A stretch of DNA of 64,000 nt from Thereva unica (GCA_949987705.1 OX465281.1:137130876-137194875); one strand, 5' to 3'; shown: positions 10,447 to 22,835, counted from the stretch's first letter. Numbers and translations: made by a program. The notes: generated by a model from the sequence alone, not told the origin.

Positions 10447-13400
10447 ATATCCCTTCAGCGTGTTTTAAAAATAATACCCCAAAAAAATCTAATAGACTTT
10501 TTATTTACGATAAAGAAAATAAACTTAAATTTCTAATCGATACAGGAGCTGAATTATCAGTAATACCGACTTCATATTGTGGAAAATGTAAGAGAAATCC
10601 AAATTTAATTCTTACGGCAGCTAACGGATCAATTATCCATACTTACGGAACAAAACTTTTTAAGATAGACTTTGGATTAAGACGAGATTTAACTTTTCCG
10701 TTCATTATAGCAAGCGTCGACAAACCTATTATTGGCGCAGATTTTCTTTCTGGATTCAATTTGCTGGTTGATCTTAAAAATAAGAGAATAATAGATGGTA
10801 ACACCGAGTTAACAGTTAATGGAATCATGATTAAAACAGATTCTCCTTCACCCAGGCATTGTACCTTTGATAGTGAATATGGTAATGTTTTATCTAGATT
10901 TCCCTCACTAACTCAACCTCCACGCTATGATTTACCTGTACGACATAATATAGTGCATACTATTACCACTAAAGGTCAATTACCATTTTCAAGACCTAGA
11001 AGACTCGACACTAATAAATTTAAAATCGCTAAATTAGAATTCGAGCACATGGTAAAATTAGGCTTATGCAGAACATCTTCATCATCAGTCTCATCAGCAC
11101 TACACATGGTTCCAAAGAAAGATTCCACTGATTGGCGACCATGCGGAGATTACCGGAGACTAAACTCAATAACAATTCCAGACAGATACCCGATTCCTCA
11201 CATTCAAAATTTTACGTTAAATTTGAATGGTTGTACCATATTTTCGAAGATTGATTTAGTGAGAGCTTACCATCACATACCTATGGCAGAGGAAGATATC
11301 TATAAGACAGCGATAACTACACCTTTCGGTTTATTCGAATTTACTCGAATGCCCTTTGGACTTAGAAATGCTGCTCAAACTTTCCAACGATTTATGGATA
11401 GAGTTTTAACTGGTTTGGAATTCGTTTTTGTCTACATTGATGATATATTGGTTGCAAGCAAAAATAAGGAGGAACACAAGAAACACTTAGAGCAGGTGTT
11501 CGGCCGTTTAGAAGAATACGGAATAAATATTAACCCAGGGAAATGTCTTTTTGGTGTACATGAAATTGAATTTTTAAGTCACAAAATTACGAAGGACGGG
11601 ATTCTTCCTTCTGAAAATAGAATTAAATTCATCCAGGATTTCCCTTCACCTACTTCGATTAAGCAGATTCAACAATTCATAGGAATGGTAAATTACTTTC
11701 ACAGATTCATTCCACGATTAGCAGAGTTGTTAAGCCCCATTCATATACATTTAGTTAGGGAGCTTAAAAAACCTAAGAGTTTAAAAAATTTTGACTGGAC
11801 GGAAGAATGCGAAGACGCGTTCGTCAAAGTGAAAAAGGCTTTTATTTCGGCAACGTTATTAGTGCATCCAGCGGAGAATCCTACTTTGAAGTTGACGGTT
11901 GATGCATCAAACATTGCGATTGGAGCAATGTTGGAACAAATTAACAACAATGAAAGCGAACCTTTAGCGTTTTATTCCAGAAAATTAAACAATGCAGAAA
12001 TTAAGTATTCTACATTTGATAGAGAGCTTTTGGCAATGTACTCAAGTATTAAACACTTTAGACATTTTTTGGAAGGTCGTGAATTTACAGTATTCACGGA
12101 TCACAAACCTTTAACATCCGCAATTTGGACCAAAGCGGAGAGAAGTCCAAGACAAGCAAGACAATTAGACTATGTTACCCAATTCACCTCCGATATAAGA
12201 TACATCAAGGGAGAATCAAATGTAGTATCTGATACTTTATCACGGGTAACCGTAGAAAATAGCAATTGTGACGCGGTTAGCGAAAAACAAATAGATTTAA
12301 GCATTATCGCAGAAGCACAAAAGGATGATACAGAGTTAAAACAGTTGATTGAAAACCCAAATAAAAGTTCGAAATTCATTTTAGTGGAAACAGATGTACC
12401 TTTCTTAGAAAGTAAAATCTGGTTAGAGTGTTCCACTAGTAGAGATCGTCCATTCGTACCAGAGATATTACGAAGAAGCATATTTGACAAAATCCATAAC
12501 TTATCACATCCAGGAATACGAGGTACAAGGAAATTAATTACAAGAAGATATTTTTGGCCTAGGATGAATACTGATATTAATTTATGGGCGAAGTTATGTA
12601 TAACGTGTCAAAAAGCGAAAATTCACAGACATACAAAATCTCCGATACAAAAATTCCAGATACCTATGGGAAGGTTTGAACACATCCATGTAGATTTGGT
12701 AGGCCCATTGCATCCGGTGGAAGGATTCGTATACTTGTTAACCGTAGTGGATCGATACACCAGGTGGCCGGAAGTATACCCACTAAAGAGTATCACAGCC
12801 AGCATAGTAGTCAAGACATTGTATGAGCAATATTTTCCGAGATTTGGGATTCCATTGACAGTTACTACGGACCAAGGAGGTCAATTTGAAGGAAAACTTT
12901 TTGAGGAATTTTCAAAATTATTAGGAACCCATAGGATTCGAACAACAGCGTATCACCCACAATCAAACGAAATGGTGGAGAGGCTACACAAACAGTTAAA
13001 AGCATCTCTTAGAGCTAAGATGTCTAATCCGAATTGGTTGTTGCACATACCAGCTATATTACTAGGTTTAAGAACAACAGTTAAGGAGGATCTTAATTGT
13101 AGTCCGGCTGAATTAGTTTATGGTCAAACACTACGTATCCCGGGAGAATTCTTTGTGAGGGACCCACATCAAGTATCAGATCCAACAGACCTAGTAGAAC
13201 AATTACGAGATCACATGAGGAACATCGTTCCAACAGATTCTCGGGATCAAAGAAGAAATTTCTATGTTCCAAAAGACTTAGAAGATTGCGAATTCGTTTT
13301 TTTGAGGACAGATAGAGGTAGGGGATCCTTGCAGGATCCTTATGAAGGTCCTTTTAAAGTTATTAAGAGAAATAAAAAAGTTTTCACGATTGACGTCAAC

Positions 13401-13517
13401 GGAAAAATAATGGTAGTATCAATTGATAGATTAAAACCCGCCTTTATTGAAAAAAAGGAAGACACTGAAAAACCAGTAACTAGAAGTTCAAAGAAAAAAG
13501 TTTCATTTCGGTTATAA
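10443..13517 (+). CDS. pol: Pol polyprotein (protease, RT, RNase H, integrase)
   Basis: About 1024 codons, uninterrupted, entered by -1 frameshift from gag. Numbering from 10443: aspartic protease [12 protein letters not shown] (active Asp near residue 33); reverse transcriptase with [10 protein letters not shown] and YIDDILVAS (Y at about residue 331); RNase H with [21 protein letters not shown] and FTDHKPL; integrase with H-H-C-C zinc finger (HNLSH at 12495, CITC at 12597) and a DD35E core (Asp 12693, Asp 12870, Glu 12978). A GPY/F-like module (DPYEGPFKV) lies near the C-terminus. All catalytic residues are present, so it could be functional. It makes the cDNA and inserts it in the genome. 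Confidence 0.95.
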   Translation, partial: LNIPSACFKNNTPKKSNRLFIYDKENKLKFLIDTGAELSVIPTSYCGKCKRNPNLILTAANGSIIHTYGTKLFKIDFGLRRDLTFPFIIASVDKPIIGADFLSGFNLLVDLKNKRIIDGNTELTVNGIMIKTDSPSPRHCTFDSEYGNVLSRFPSLTQPPRYDLPVRHNIVHTITTKGQLPFSRPRRLDTNKFKIAKLEFEHMVKLGLCRTSSSSVSSALHMVPKKDSTDWRPCGDYRRLNSITIPDRYPIPHIQNFTLNLNGCTIFSKIDLVRAYHHIPMAEEDIYKTAITTPFGLFEFTRMPFGLRNAAQTFQRFMDRVLTGLEFVFVYIDDILVASKNKEEHKKHLEQVFGRLEEYGININPGKCLFGVHEIEFLSHKITKDGILPSENRIKFIQDFPSPTSIKQIQQFIGMVNYFHRFIPRLAELLSPIHIHLVRELKKPKSLKNFDWTEECEDAFVKVKKAFISATLLVHPAENPTLKLTVDASNIAIGAMLEQINNNESEPLAFYSRKLNNAEIKYSTFDRELLAMYSSIKHFRHFLEGREFTVFTDHKPLTSAIWTKAERSPRQARQLDYVTQFTSDIRYIKGESNVVSDTLSRVTVENSNCDAVSEKQIDLSIIAEAQKDDTELKQLIENPNKSSKFILVETDVPFLESKIWLECSTSRDRPFVPEILRRSIFDKIHNLSHPGIRGTRKLITRRYFWPRMNTDINLWAKLCITCQKAKIHRHTKSPIQKFQIPMGRFEHIHVDLVGPLHPVEGFVYLLTVVDRYTRWPEVYPLKSITASIVVKTLYEQYFPRFGIPLTVTTDQGGQFEGKLFEEFSKLLGTHRIRTTAYHPQSNEMVERLHKQLKASLRAKMSNPNWLLHIPAILLGLRTTVKEDLNCSPAELVYGQTLRIPGEFFVRDPHQVSDPTDLVEQLRDHMRNIVPTDSRDQRRNFYVPKDLEDCEFVFLRTDRGRGSLQDPYEGPFKVIKRNKKVFTIDVNGKIMVVSIDRLKPAFIEKKEDTEKPVTRSSKKKVSFRL

Positions 13518-13601
13518 AATTAAAAAAAAATTTTTTTTCGTTTTATTTGAGTAATTAAATATTAAAATAAAGTATGATAGTACATTCATGGACGCTCGCG
13601 C

Positions 13602-13613
13602 TGAAGGGGGAGT
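13602..13613 (+). promoter_or_regulatory. Polypurine tract
   Basis: GAAGGGGGAG lies just upstream of the 3' LTR, where plus-strand DNA synthesis is primed in LTR elements. 13518-13600 is a short AT-rich untranslated spacer. Confidence 0.75.
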
Positions 13614-13615
13614 TA

Positions 13616-14141
13616 TGTAGCAGTCGCTACTTGTATATACGTTTTTCGTTGTAATAAGTTTTATTCAAGTATCTATTCAGTTTCTGTTCTAATAATTTTA
13701 AGTACAGTGTTTTTGGTTACGTCACAATTTGGATTCTCACTGCTACTATGAAATACACTTGGGGAATTTGGATTGTCATATCACGTATGTATACACTGTA
13801 CACAGAATCAATTTTAAAAACATAGCCACACAAATATTGTGATATTAAAAATTATTTTGAATATTTGTAAGAGTATTAGTTAGGAGCTTATTCAAAAAGG
13901 AAGTCTCCTATAATAAGTTAATAAAAACCGTTATGTAACGTGACATAATAAAAAATATAAAAATCTTAAACTATTAAATATAATAATAAATAAATATTAA
14001 ATAAATATTTTAAATAAAAGAATAACAAAAAATAAAAAGATGTGAAGTAATAGTTTTTATTGGCAATATATATATATATATCCCTTATATATTGCTATGA
14101 AATGAGGGAAGACGGCAAAAATTAGTCCGACCCCATTTCAC
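13616..14141 (+). repeat. 3' LTR of Gypsy element
   Basis: 526 bp, TG...CA, followed by the CCCAG duplication at 14142-14146. Nearly identical to the 5' LTR. Confidence 0.96.
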
Positions 14142-14696
14142 CCAGTAGGGGTTGCACAGTGTTGAAGTATTTTTTTTACACAAGAACAAACAAACCTTTT
14201 TTTTCTGAGCACTTTCTTCAGTTAGTAAGCCATACAAAAAGAGTGACTGATTAACATTCCGGCTGAACCCAAAATAATTGTATGTTACAAACAAGCCGCG
14301 AATGCTTCTAGCAAGGCAACCGATATTCTTATACTGTAATCAAAAACGAACACATTTATAAAGACTTCGTATACTCGAGAAAATTAGAGCGAGTATATGC
14401 AGAAAGATGGCGTATAACCTAAGTTACACTATCCACCTTTTTTTTATTATCTCCATACACAAACTGGTTTAACAGGGGTTTTTTCCTTACCCGCATCCAT
14501 CACACTAACACAAGTATAACATCTTCAAATTCTCATTCGCATCTATTTTACCACTGCACATGCATCACAATCGTTACACGATGCCTCTCTTTCGTGAATT
14601 CTTAGTGTAATATCTGCATCATACACAAACCGTTTTAATGGGAGGACCGAGTGTTGGACAGTGTAATTTGCACCTACACTCAACATCATAAGTGAC

Positions 14697-15055
14697 GCAA
14701 CACCTAAAAATTTTAACTTTTGCCTTGAATATCTTCGTCATGTAAAAACGGAAAATAGTGTTTAACATCCTAAAATAATGCTTTATTTATCAACGAAATA
14801 TTTTATAAAATAATTCATTGCAATTGTAAAATGTTAAAACATAAAATTCCAAATTTTACCTCATTTTTGATTGATAAGTTTAGAGCTTTTTTTGTTGAAT
14901 GAAGTACAGTTTTCTTGTTTTAATAGTTTTAATAAAATTTTGGTGAAAAATAAAAACAGGATTATTTTAAGATATTAAGCAATATTTTCAGTTTTTACAT
15001 GACGGCGATATTCAAGGCGAATGATTAAATTTTAGGCGGTCCCGTCAGGTGTTGC
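14697..15055. mobile_element. ~360-bp MITE with GCAACACCT ends
   Basis: The left arm (about 14697-14751, CTTTTGCCTTGAATATCTTC) is mirrored at about 14989-15055 (GATATTCAAGGCGAATGATT). The outermost GCAACACCT / AGGTGTTGC pair supports the boundaries, but the right arm carries a short extra stretch. It is nested in the right interior of the 7846-15865 element. From 14147 to 14690 I see only AT-rich unassigned sequence. Confidence 0.55.
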
Positions 15056-15871
15056 TGCCAGTTTTGCCATAGTAACTGCAATGACTGATGTATAACCTAA
15101 CGCCTAAGCTGATGACTGATGTAATTATTCGAATATTTTGATTTCCATCAATCACGACTGATGGAATTGATGGATGACGCGTGAAATGGACTCCTTAGGT
15201 GTTGCACTACTTTTGACGCTGACTGTATAATACACTTCGTGGGAAGTGTATTAAACATATTTTTATGAAGCCGTTTGGAAAAGATCAGCTGGTTATTTAT
15301 TTTGGTTCCTTTTTCCACGTTAAAGACAATGTTTTTTTGTCGGACAACGTATATGGAATGTTTGTTTTTCTATTATAAAATTAAATAAAAACGAAAAAAG
15401 AGGTTATGTATAAATGTTTTCCCTTCATGAAATAGAGGACTTTGACTCGTCGGACGGCGAAATCGGCAAACAAATTTTGTCGGACACATATACCATGTAA
15501 TTCCACATATTTTTCTTAAGCGATCCTGAAAAAATCAGATGGTTATTAATAAATTTTTGGAAGCCCATAACTTAGCAGGTTTGGGGTGGTAGACATCCTT
15601 AACGGTCCAACATTTTTGTCGGACGAGTTTTGTTTCGCGCGTATCATCGCCATCTCATGCGACTATGATTGTTAAAAAAACAGTATCTATAAATTTTTTG
15701 GGCACCATAAAAAGGTTGACTTTCGAGCAGCCCCTGGAGGGAAAAAGCCGCGGTTTCAGGAATTTTCGCAGAGCAAAAGGTGGTAGACTAGGTGTCCTTA
15801 ATCCATACAAAAAGTTTCAAGTGGTTATGTATGAATATTTTTTTTGTTCGCGGGCACTTAGTCTATTAGTG

Positions 15872-16600
15872 TTCATTGTTCATTAAACACATTTTTTTTG
15901 TATCAATTAAATTACTAGTCTTTGTTTTGGAGTGTTGGAATTAAATTGTCGATTGTTCATCTCGTGTTTGGTTTTTTTGAATACTTTGATATATTGGTTG
16001 GTTTAGGAGGATGTGATGTATTAAGGAACCGTTAATGCCATAGCAGCAGGCGATGGATCTTGCCCCGAACTTTAGTTGTCAGGGATCCTCCACCTCGGTA
16101 TAAATGCTTCTCGTTCGCCTTGATGATGGGAGGTCATTCCCATGCAGGTAAGTGATGGTGCAGCAATTGAGGTGGTACCTTAGGAGTTCTTCCACTCCAC
16201 GACCCCCCCCGGCGAGCCAGCCCTTCTCTGGAGGCCCGGGGTACCGCCGATGTGTTTCTATACCTGTTTGGAATTTTTTTTGTTCAAAATGTTTTTTTGT
16301 TTTTTTGTATGTGTTTCTGAGGTTGGCTTCTCGGGCAACCAACCCAAGATGCACATTACAAAATATAGAGGCCCTGTATATTATGGAAGTGTCTTATCGG
16401 ACTCTCGTCGACTCTGCGTCGAGTTCCACCCTGGAGACTCCAAACCTTTTGTAAACTGTTGTTCAGTGTAATTTTTTGGTGATTATTACATGGGAGACAG
16501 GTGTCTCAACGAACTTGATTTCAGTAAAGGCACTGACTCGGGCAATATATCCTCTATGGCTCAAAGGAAATGTGCGTAATCTCTGCGCAAACCGTTTCTC
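15872..16600. other. Unassigned sequence right of the nested TE stack
   Basis: 15872-16080 is AT-rich and looks like the original flank of the foldback insertion. 16080-16260 is notably more GC-rich (around the GGCGAGCCAGCCC stretch) with overlapping short frames on both strands. I recognise no protein there. It could be a 5' part of the LINE that follows. Confidence 0.3.
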
Positions 16601-16609
16601 CTGTAATAT

Positions 16610-18326
16610 TTCTTCGGAACTGATTCAGACCGCCGGAAACTAACTCAAGTTTAGCCCTTACAGAAAGAAGGTGAATCTAAAGACACTACCGCCAATACCC
16701 AATAGCAATTTCTTCTATTATCCTCAAAATGATGGAGGCAATAGTCAATAAAATGCTTATGGAATATATTGAATCAAGCGGTTTTCATCGTTCTGTCAGA
16801 GCATTTCAACCAGAGAATTCATCGTTTTATTGAGTTTGGTCTGGTTGCTCTAGATATCTCCAAGGCTTTCGACAAAGTATGGCCCCCGTTCTGCTCAGTA
16901 AACCTCAAGCTATAATTATCGACTTAGCAACTGGACTGAGAATTTTCTCTCAGGCCAATCTGTCAGACTGATATTGGATGGCCTCAGATCTGATACCACA
17001 CCATTTCTACTAGAGATGGGTAACTCAGATCTGAGTCGGCTCAAAGATCCGCATCTTTACAACGAATCAATGAACCGGTTCGCAATTCTGAACTGAGTCG
17101 GTTCTTAAAGAATCACGGGTCTTTCATGAACGACCGGATCTTATAGTTCTTCTCGGATCTTATACTTCTCGGATCCAACGAATCTTTGTACTCTTTAAGC
17201 TCTCTAAGTTCCACTTGCTGTTATGGTGTTGTGCTTTTGAATTTCAGGAAACTTTGAGAGCTTTTTTGTTGAAATGTGTTGGGTGGGGTGTAAAATGAGG
17301 GAAAATGGAACGGAATAGTTGAAAAATATGTAAAATAATGTTTAAGAATTTTTAATAGATACGACGGACAAAGATTTTATTTTTTTAACGATTGAATGGA
17401 CATTACTGTATATTTTCCTTTTGGGCTTCGAATGAAAGAAAAGCGACTAAATCGATTTATCTGTAAAATAATATTTTTAAGCTTTGAGATAGTTTTACGA
17501 TTTAAAAAGTAGTTTTCTACTAGGTAATATATTATCCTTATGCTCATGAATACAGCAAAAGAAATTCATATTTATGTATTCAATCAAATTGAATGATTTA
17601 AAAATTCCTATTTCTTTTTTTCCTATTTCTAATTGGAATTAAAATTGAAGCTAAATGCAAATTTTCCTATCCCGTACACACAGTGATGCAAAAAGCTTAA
17701 GTTCTGATTTCGGTCATTGTATTTTCAAATTTCTCCTTCGAAATTTGTTGCGACTAGGCTAAGGGTCGGGAACGGCATGCGGGGATTCTACTGCGCATGG
17801 AAAACGCGACTTTCTCGGCATCGGCGGGACCTCTACCACCGTTTGAGTGAGCTTTTAACTCAAAAACTGCTCTGAATTTAGTTGAGCTGAGAGAACCGAA
17901 TCGCAAGTTTATGTATGGATCCGGTGTTCTGAACAGAACAGAACACAGACAGAACTTCTTTTGAGATGACTCTTTTGAACCGGCTCTGGGAGTCGGATCT
18001 TTTGAAAGATGCAGATCCGGTGAGTCAGCTCTCATAAAAGATCCGTTTTGCCATCTCTAATTTCTACCGATGGTTGCCCGGGCCCTAAAAATAAAGTACT
18101 CTCTCATTTCAAGTAAAACCTGTACCAACCTTCCTTCTGTGGACGGTGCGAATTTAATGGCTGATTCATTTCTTATAATCTTCGGCATAACTTTAATTTA
18201 GGATCTGCGATAGAATAATCTCATGTCATCGCCAAAAAAGTATTTTAACGCATGCCAGAGTAGTATTGGTGAGCCTGGTATAGATTGGTTATTCCTAAGA
18301 TTAAATTTTTCACAAAAAAAAAAAAA
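16610..18326 (+). pseudogene. Dead LINE A reverse-transcriptase copy with poly-A tail
   Basis: Translated plus-strand pieces match a non-LTR reverse transcriptase: PIAISSIILKMMEAIVNK near 16700, then ALDISKAFDKVW near 16850, then a piece after the hAT insertion (18068-18260). Frames are broken and the catalytic FADD region is missing. Near 18290 it joins a 3' untranslated region like those at 32600 and 38980 and ends in (A)15 at about 18311-18325. The same family is at 36715-38995 and, reversed, 53480-54600. Group probably Jockey/CR1-like. Confidence 0.75.
17011..18059. mobile_element. hAT-like non-autonomous element, 8-bp duplication ATTTCTAC
   Basis: Ends TAGAGATGGG / CCATCTCTA with an exact 8-bp duplication ATTTCTAC (17003-17010, 18060-18067), as made by hAT transposases. 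It lies inside the LINE A pseudogene. The terminal regions repeat motifs such as AGATCCG and GAGTCGG. The 1049-bp interior has no transposase. Confidence 0.88.
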
Positions 18327-18667
18327 AATGGAATTAGGTATTAATTTATTTGGAGCAAAGTGCGCTTGAAAATATTATAATTGTTTAAAACTTGTTTAAA
18401 TTCCTTAGCACGGAATTAGTTCTCACATCACGACACACTATGTTCTCAATTCCATTCTAAGAACGGAATAACGTGCAGCATATTAAAATTATGAACGTAA
18501 TTCCGTCCATCAAACTATTGCCTTTTTTATTTATAAAAACACCTAATAAGAGGTTAAAATTATTTTGTGTTATTAAATATTATTGTATTTAATAGAAAAA
18601 ATTAAAATACTGCAACTACGTCCGAAGGACTGCCGATTATTCTGTTAATGGAGTATGTAGACACTTA

Positions 18668-18820
18668 GTAGTCCTAACTTGGTCGCGGTGTTCCCCATAT
18701 GGGTTGCCTCCATGCTACTTATTAGGCCTAACTTGATCGCGGTGTTCACCATATTGGTTGCCTCTATAATCGCCATAGTAGGCCTAACTTGGTCGCGGTG
18801 TTTACCATTTTAGGGGTGCG
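18668..18820. repeat. Three ~55-bp tandem repeats
   Basis: Units containing CCTAACTTGGTCGCGGTGTT start at about 18673, 18727 and 18783 (spacings 54 and 56). Confidence 0.9.
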
Positions 18821-18826
18821 GGGTGT

Positions 18827-20555
18827 TAATTCCACAAAGTTTGGCGATATTTCAATTTTGTTACATGACGGTCAAATTCCTCGCCTCTATTTTATTTTCT
18901 CTTGTATCAGCTGCAGCAAACATATTTATTCTATCGCTACGAAGTTGATAACGATTAAAAGAAAGTTTGTAAGAGCGTCGTAGGCAGAAGATCTAAGGCA
19001 ACCAGTTCTGTCCTGAGAGTCGATAGATTTTCAATTTGTTTTTTCTTTATACCAAACTAAAATAAAACTTTCTGTTACATCAGTAGACACATTATAGAAA
19101 TATTTCGTCGCGTTTATTGAATTTTACAAGCGATTTTCCGACTATAAAATTCCGCTGGGAGTATCATCTTATTATCAGTCTCGTGTTGAAATATAAGTAG
19201 GTGAATATATTTGTATACAAGAAACTCACCAATTCTCTCAATTCCGGCGAAACCATTTTTTTTATATCCATTCTCCCACACATATGAAAACATTAAATTT
19301 CCAAAAAAAAAAAAAAAAAAAAAAAAAAAACAATAATGTTTTTCCTTACCTTGAACTTTTCATATATACCTACGAACTTCAAATTTCATTCGGGTTTTTC
19401 ATTCCCTTCTTTTTTATTTTCTCAGTAAGAATTGCTATCGATGTTCGTTTCCCCGCTTCTGATACTGGCAACCTTTTTCGTTTTACTTCTGTACCTGAAC
19501 TTCTCGTATAGTAACTAAATATTTATCAAAAGGCTTGCTTTGAAAATGTGGACGATACACCAACGACGAAATGAAAAAGGTTTCTGCATGGGGCGGTGTA
19601 AGTTGTTAAAAGGAAAAGTTTACGAGCGGGCACATACTCCCCTTAAAACTACATCCGCACACATACAACAAGAAGAGTTATCAATTCGAAGCCTTCTTCG
19701 AATTTAATGGTGAGCTTTTCTGCTCGAAAAACAAATGTCTTTTAACGAAAGGAAACAAATGCATAAAACTAAAAAGAACTCGAACTCTCATCAGTTGGCA
19801 AGAGCATAAAAGTATATGGGTACAATTTGCTGCCAATCTTAGATTTCAGCTACTCATCATCGCTAAGAGGTTGCGTCTACGGCTCCTAATCCACCGCCTA
19901 GATTTGTAACGCTTCGGATGATTTACAAGCTTAGCATAATTTCCTTCAATACTGGGTTGAGTGGAGGCCACTAATAAAAGTGTCTTTACAAGGATAAACA
20001 TGTCTTCCTCGTCACCGGGGGTTTACCGATTATCCTTGCTAGCGGTTTTCATGATACCAAAACGATTTTCCCCATTAATTTGTGTCACTGTGGATTCGGG
20101 TTCATGCACCCCATCAATCAATATGTGTGGGGGTGTGATACAGATTTTTTTCTTTGTTGAAATTACGCTGGCTCCACCCAAATACTGGGAATGGATGCGC
20201 ACAAGTCTATAAATGTTAACATTTGCCACTACAACAACGCGATATTAGGGCTACTCATGTCATGGGCCGATGGGCTCAAGGACGAAGTGTTCCTTTAACA
20301 TACCGAGATTACGTCACCTAAAATGACTTGGGGTTTTGTTGTGTCATTCCATTGCAGCTGTTTTTACAACTCCAAGTTTTAAATCTTGTACCTTTTTTAT
20401 TTGGTAATTGTGGACAATTTATTGTGTGTGGATAGAGTGGACTTCAGCCCGGCCTACGACGATAGCGAGAATGATCGTTGGCTATGCCCCAAGGGAGCGC
20501 CCGAAAGGACTCAAAGCGCTTTCTCAGTTGCGTGCTTTCTGTTACTTGAGTTCTA
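18827..20555. other. Unassigned AT-rich sequence with A28 run
   Basis: Contains a 28-base A run at 19303-19330. No gene or element boundary was recognised. Short open frames at 19284, 19961 and 20408 show no recognisable domain. The gap between the LINE tail and the tandem repeats (18327-18660) is likewise unassigned. Confidence 0.4.
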
Positions 20556-20561
20556 AATATG

Positions 20562-21112
20562 GGGTGTGTTTCTTTATTCATTCCGTAGAAGGAATAGGCA
20601 GAAAATGCGTTTCTTTATTCATTCCCAAGTTTCGAATTGACACATGAAGCGTTTCTTTATTCATTCGGAATATTCGGAATGTATTCTTTTTAAACTACCT
20701 CTTGAGGTGGAACACTTTTAGAATAAAGGGAATTAACCTTACTAATATAACATAATATAAATATATTACTGTCATAATTGTGTCATTTGGCAAGAAAGCG
20801 GCAGCCATGGCCCTTATTTATTTGTTATCATTTTTAAAAGTATTTCTAATAATAATAATAATTTCAGATATGGATAATAATAATTTCAAATAGGCCCCAG
20901 GAGACATCAAATGTCTAATCTTATTATAGTTTACATATAAGTAGGTCCCACAATATTTTTAAAATACACAACTCCTTCGAATAAATCACAATTTTTCTTC
21001 AATTTGTTTACTGTCATTCCCGGTGCGTTTCTTTATTCATTCTATTCCGAATATTCCATCAAGTATTCTTTTCATTCTATTCCTTCTATGGAATGAGTAA
21101 AGAAACACACCC
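20562..21112. mobile_element. 551-bp MITE, GGGTGTGTTTCTTTA ends, ATG duplication
   Basis: Inverted ends GGGTGTGTTTCTTTATTCAT (left) and its complement at 21080-21112, flanked by ATG at 20559-20561 and 21113-21115. The terminal motif TTTCTTTATTCATTC recurs inside at about 20612, 20650 and 21026. The 3-bp duplication is compatible with PIF/Harbinger. Non-coding. Confidence 0.82.
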
Positions 21113-21503
21113 ATGATATCGGGCTCCACCACTATGTCAACGACTGCTTTGTGGTGAGGAGTATCTTAAATATTAAGGTCAAATGACTTACAGTGGGTGG
21201 CGAGAGGACCTATAAAACTTTTCTTTTAGTCCCCAACCTCCCTCCAAGCACACACATTCCCCGGAGCATGTGACATTTAAAGTTAAAGCAGTTTGGCTCA
21301 GTATAAATGCCGGGCTGAAGCTTGATGGGAATATATTTAATATGTACTAAGCGGCTTAGGGCTGCCCTTTCGGAATTTTTTTCCGTTTTTTGTTTGAAAT
21401 CAAGACGTTCTTCAAGAAGGTGCAAATGTACATGAAAACGGTGTGTATGTGTACGAGGTCATGACAAGTGAAAAAATTAACGACACCAAATGACGCATGC
21501 AAA

Positions 21504-21830
21504 GGGCTGTTTCACACGAGCCGACGGCCAACCAACAGAAATCGTATGAAAACGTCATTTGTAGAGAAGAGGGTGAGAGAGGACGATGGGGAGGGAAGAT
21601 TTTTCCATTCAACTTTCTCACACGATTTTCTATACGACTTTTTCTTTGGGAAAAAGAAAAGAAAGAGAAAAGACAAAACAACAACAATAAGCTAAAGCGT
21701 TTTGACGTAGAGTTGGTTGGAAAAATTGGCCCGTGTGAAAGCCCATGCGACTTTTCGTCGAGTTTCAAAAGGGAATGGACGATAACAGCCGATTTCTGTT
21801 GGTTGGCCGTCGGCTCGTGTGAAACAGCCC
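21504..21830. mobile_element. 327-bp MITE, GGGCTGTTTCACACGAGCCG ends
   Basis: Inverted arms of about 40 bp are almost perfect (left 21504-21543, right 21790-21830), flanked by AAA on both sides (21501-21503, 21831-21833), a possible 3-bp duplication. It resembles PIF/Harbinger-derived MITEs. Open frames across it on both strands are mirror images created by the palindrome. Confidence 0.85.
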
Positions 21831-22294
21831 AAATGGACAAATGTGGGGGAGCTAAACTGTGTTATTGCTTTCGTAGGTAAATTGTTTTAAATAAAAAATA
21901 GGGAACGGGAAGGAAATATGAATAAAATTGAATTTGTAATTATTTCCAACGCCGTTAAGAAATTTAAAAAAGACTTGCCTGTCTAACTCATTATCATGTT
22001 CGATATTTATGTGTGATCTTGTTTATTATTAAGTAACATAAATTCAACACTGATTGTCAATTAAAGTCATCGATAAATGGATCAGATTCTTTTGTACGAT
22101 ACAATTGAGCATCAGTAAGTTCAAGTAACATTCCCGTCAACTTTTAGAGCTAAAATTTTTAATAATAACCGTTTCTGAAAAGAAAACATTACTTAGCCTA
22201 GTCGTCAGAGCAAAATTTTTATGAAAACCTCTAACTAAATGTTAACTCACTAATACTTTTTAGTGAGCAAAATACTCATACTTTGAACTTATAC

Positions 22295-22440
22295 AAGATG
22301 TCTTGTATAAAGTTACAAAGTGGCGGCTGTGGATGGGTTTTGGATAGACGAATAAAATTCGTAGGGAGTGGAGGGAATCATAACGGTTCAGCTAGGCGTT
22401 TTGAAGTGTTATCCCTTATGGGACATAGTGCGGAAACAGT
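22295..22440. repeat. Dispersed repeat shared with 49330-49480 and 61660-61800
   Basis: The stretch with TACAAAGTGGCGGCTGTGGA, TTTTGGATAGACGAA and CATAACGGTT is diverged from 61660-61800 (same strand) and 49330-49480 (opposite strand). Nothing was recognised between 21834 and 22290. Confidence 0.65.
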
Positions 22441-22835
22441 TGTCCACCAGCGGACTCGGTTTTGTGCGACAACTCTCAGCTCCGACCAGGATCTGCGGCC
22501 TAATAGGGCTCTCCTCCACCTTATTCCAGATCTTCCGGCTCGATGGGATCGTTGCGGATTCCAGTCAAGAGCCTTTTTGGCTCGTTATCGCATCGCAAGG
22601 CCAATCCAATTACAACTCCTTCGTCTGATTTGGTTGTCTATCTTTTCTTTGCCGGAACGGCGCCATAGCTCTTTATTAGGAATTCTATCTTGCCAGCAGC
22701 GGATTTTTAGGATACCACGAAGGCTCATCTGTTGATGAAAACTTGTAGGTTCCCTGTGATGAATTGGGTGACTCCATGTTTCGCAACGGTAACAAATAAC
22801 TGCCTTAACGTTGGAGTTGAACAGCTGCAATTTGG
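22439..22835 (-). pseudogene. LINE reverse-transcriptase C-terminal fragment
   Basis: The minus strand reads LQLFNSNVKAVICYRCETW, then LRGILKIRCWQDRI, then a basic KIDNQIRRRSCNWIGLAMR. This is the region after the RT domain in one group of non-LTR retrotransposons. It is open for 81 codons and degraded beyond. It is a different LINE family from the one at 16610. Confidence 0.75.

Larger units (their letters stand above)
8539..14141 (+). mobile_element. Intact Ty3/Gypsy LTR retrotransposon, CsRn1-like clade
   Basis: A 5.6-kb element with 525/526-bp LTRs, 5-bp target duplication CCCAG (8534-8538, 14142-14146), primer-binding site, gag, pol and polypurine tract in the canonical order. The polyprotein order protease, RT, RNase H, integrase is that of Gypsy. 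Two traits point to the CsRn1 clade: a primer site matching tRNA-Trp and a C-H-C-C zinc knuckle in Gag. No env is present. Both open frames look intact and the LTRs are nearly identical, so the insertion is young and could be active. It sits inside an older DNA transposon. Confidence 0.95.
7846..15865. mobile_element. DNA transposon with ~445-bp terminal inverted repeats, split by Gypsy element
   Basis: The left arm 7846-8290 and right arm 15421-15865 are inverted copies, starting TAGACTAAGTGCCCGCGAAC. A 3-bp duplication TTA flanks them (7843-7845 and 15866-15868), and these three bases lie inside the 8-bp duplication of the foldback element, so this element came later. Without the Gypsy insertion it is about 2.4 kb. 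No transposase frame is visible in the retained interior (8291-8533, 14147-15420), so it is non-autonomous. The arms repeat short motifs containing GTCCGAC or GTCGGAC. Confidence 0.85.

Noticed and set aside
10761..10763. Independent start codon for pol
   Set aside because: The codon is TTG and lies after the protease motif; the frame is open upstream to 10434, so frameshift entry is more likely.
13518..13615. Envelope gene in the Gypsy element
   Set aside because: Only about 100 bp separate pol from the 3' LTR; there is no room for env.
16079..16471. GC-richer overlapping frames as a host exon
   Set aside because: Frames overlap on both strands, none has a known domain, and a LINE relic follows directly.
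21412..21880. 142- and 127-codon opposing frames
   Set aside because: They cross a MITE whose palindromic ends create mirror-image peptides; no domain.
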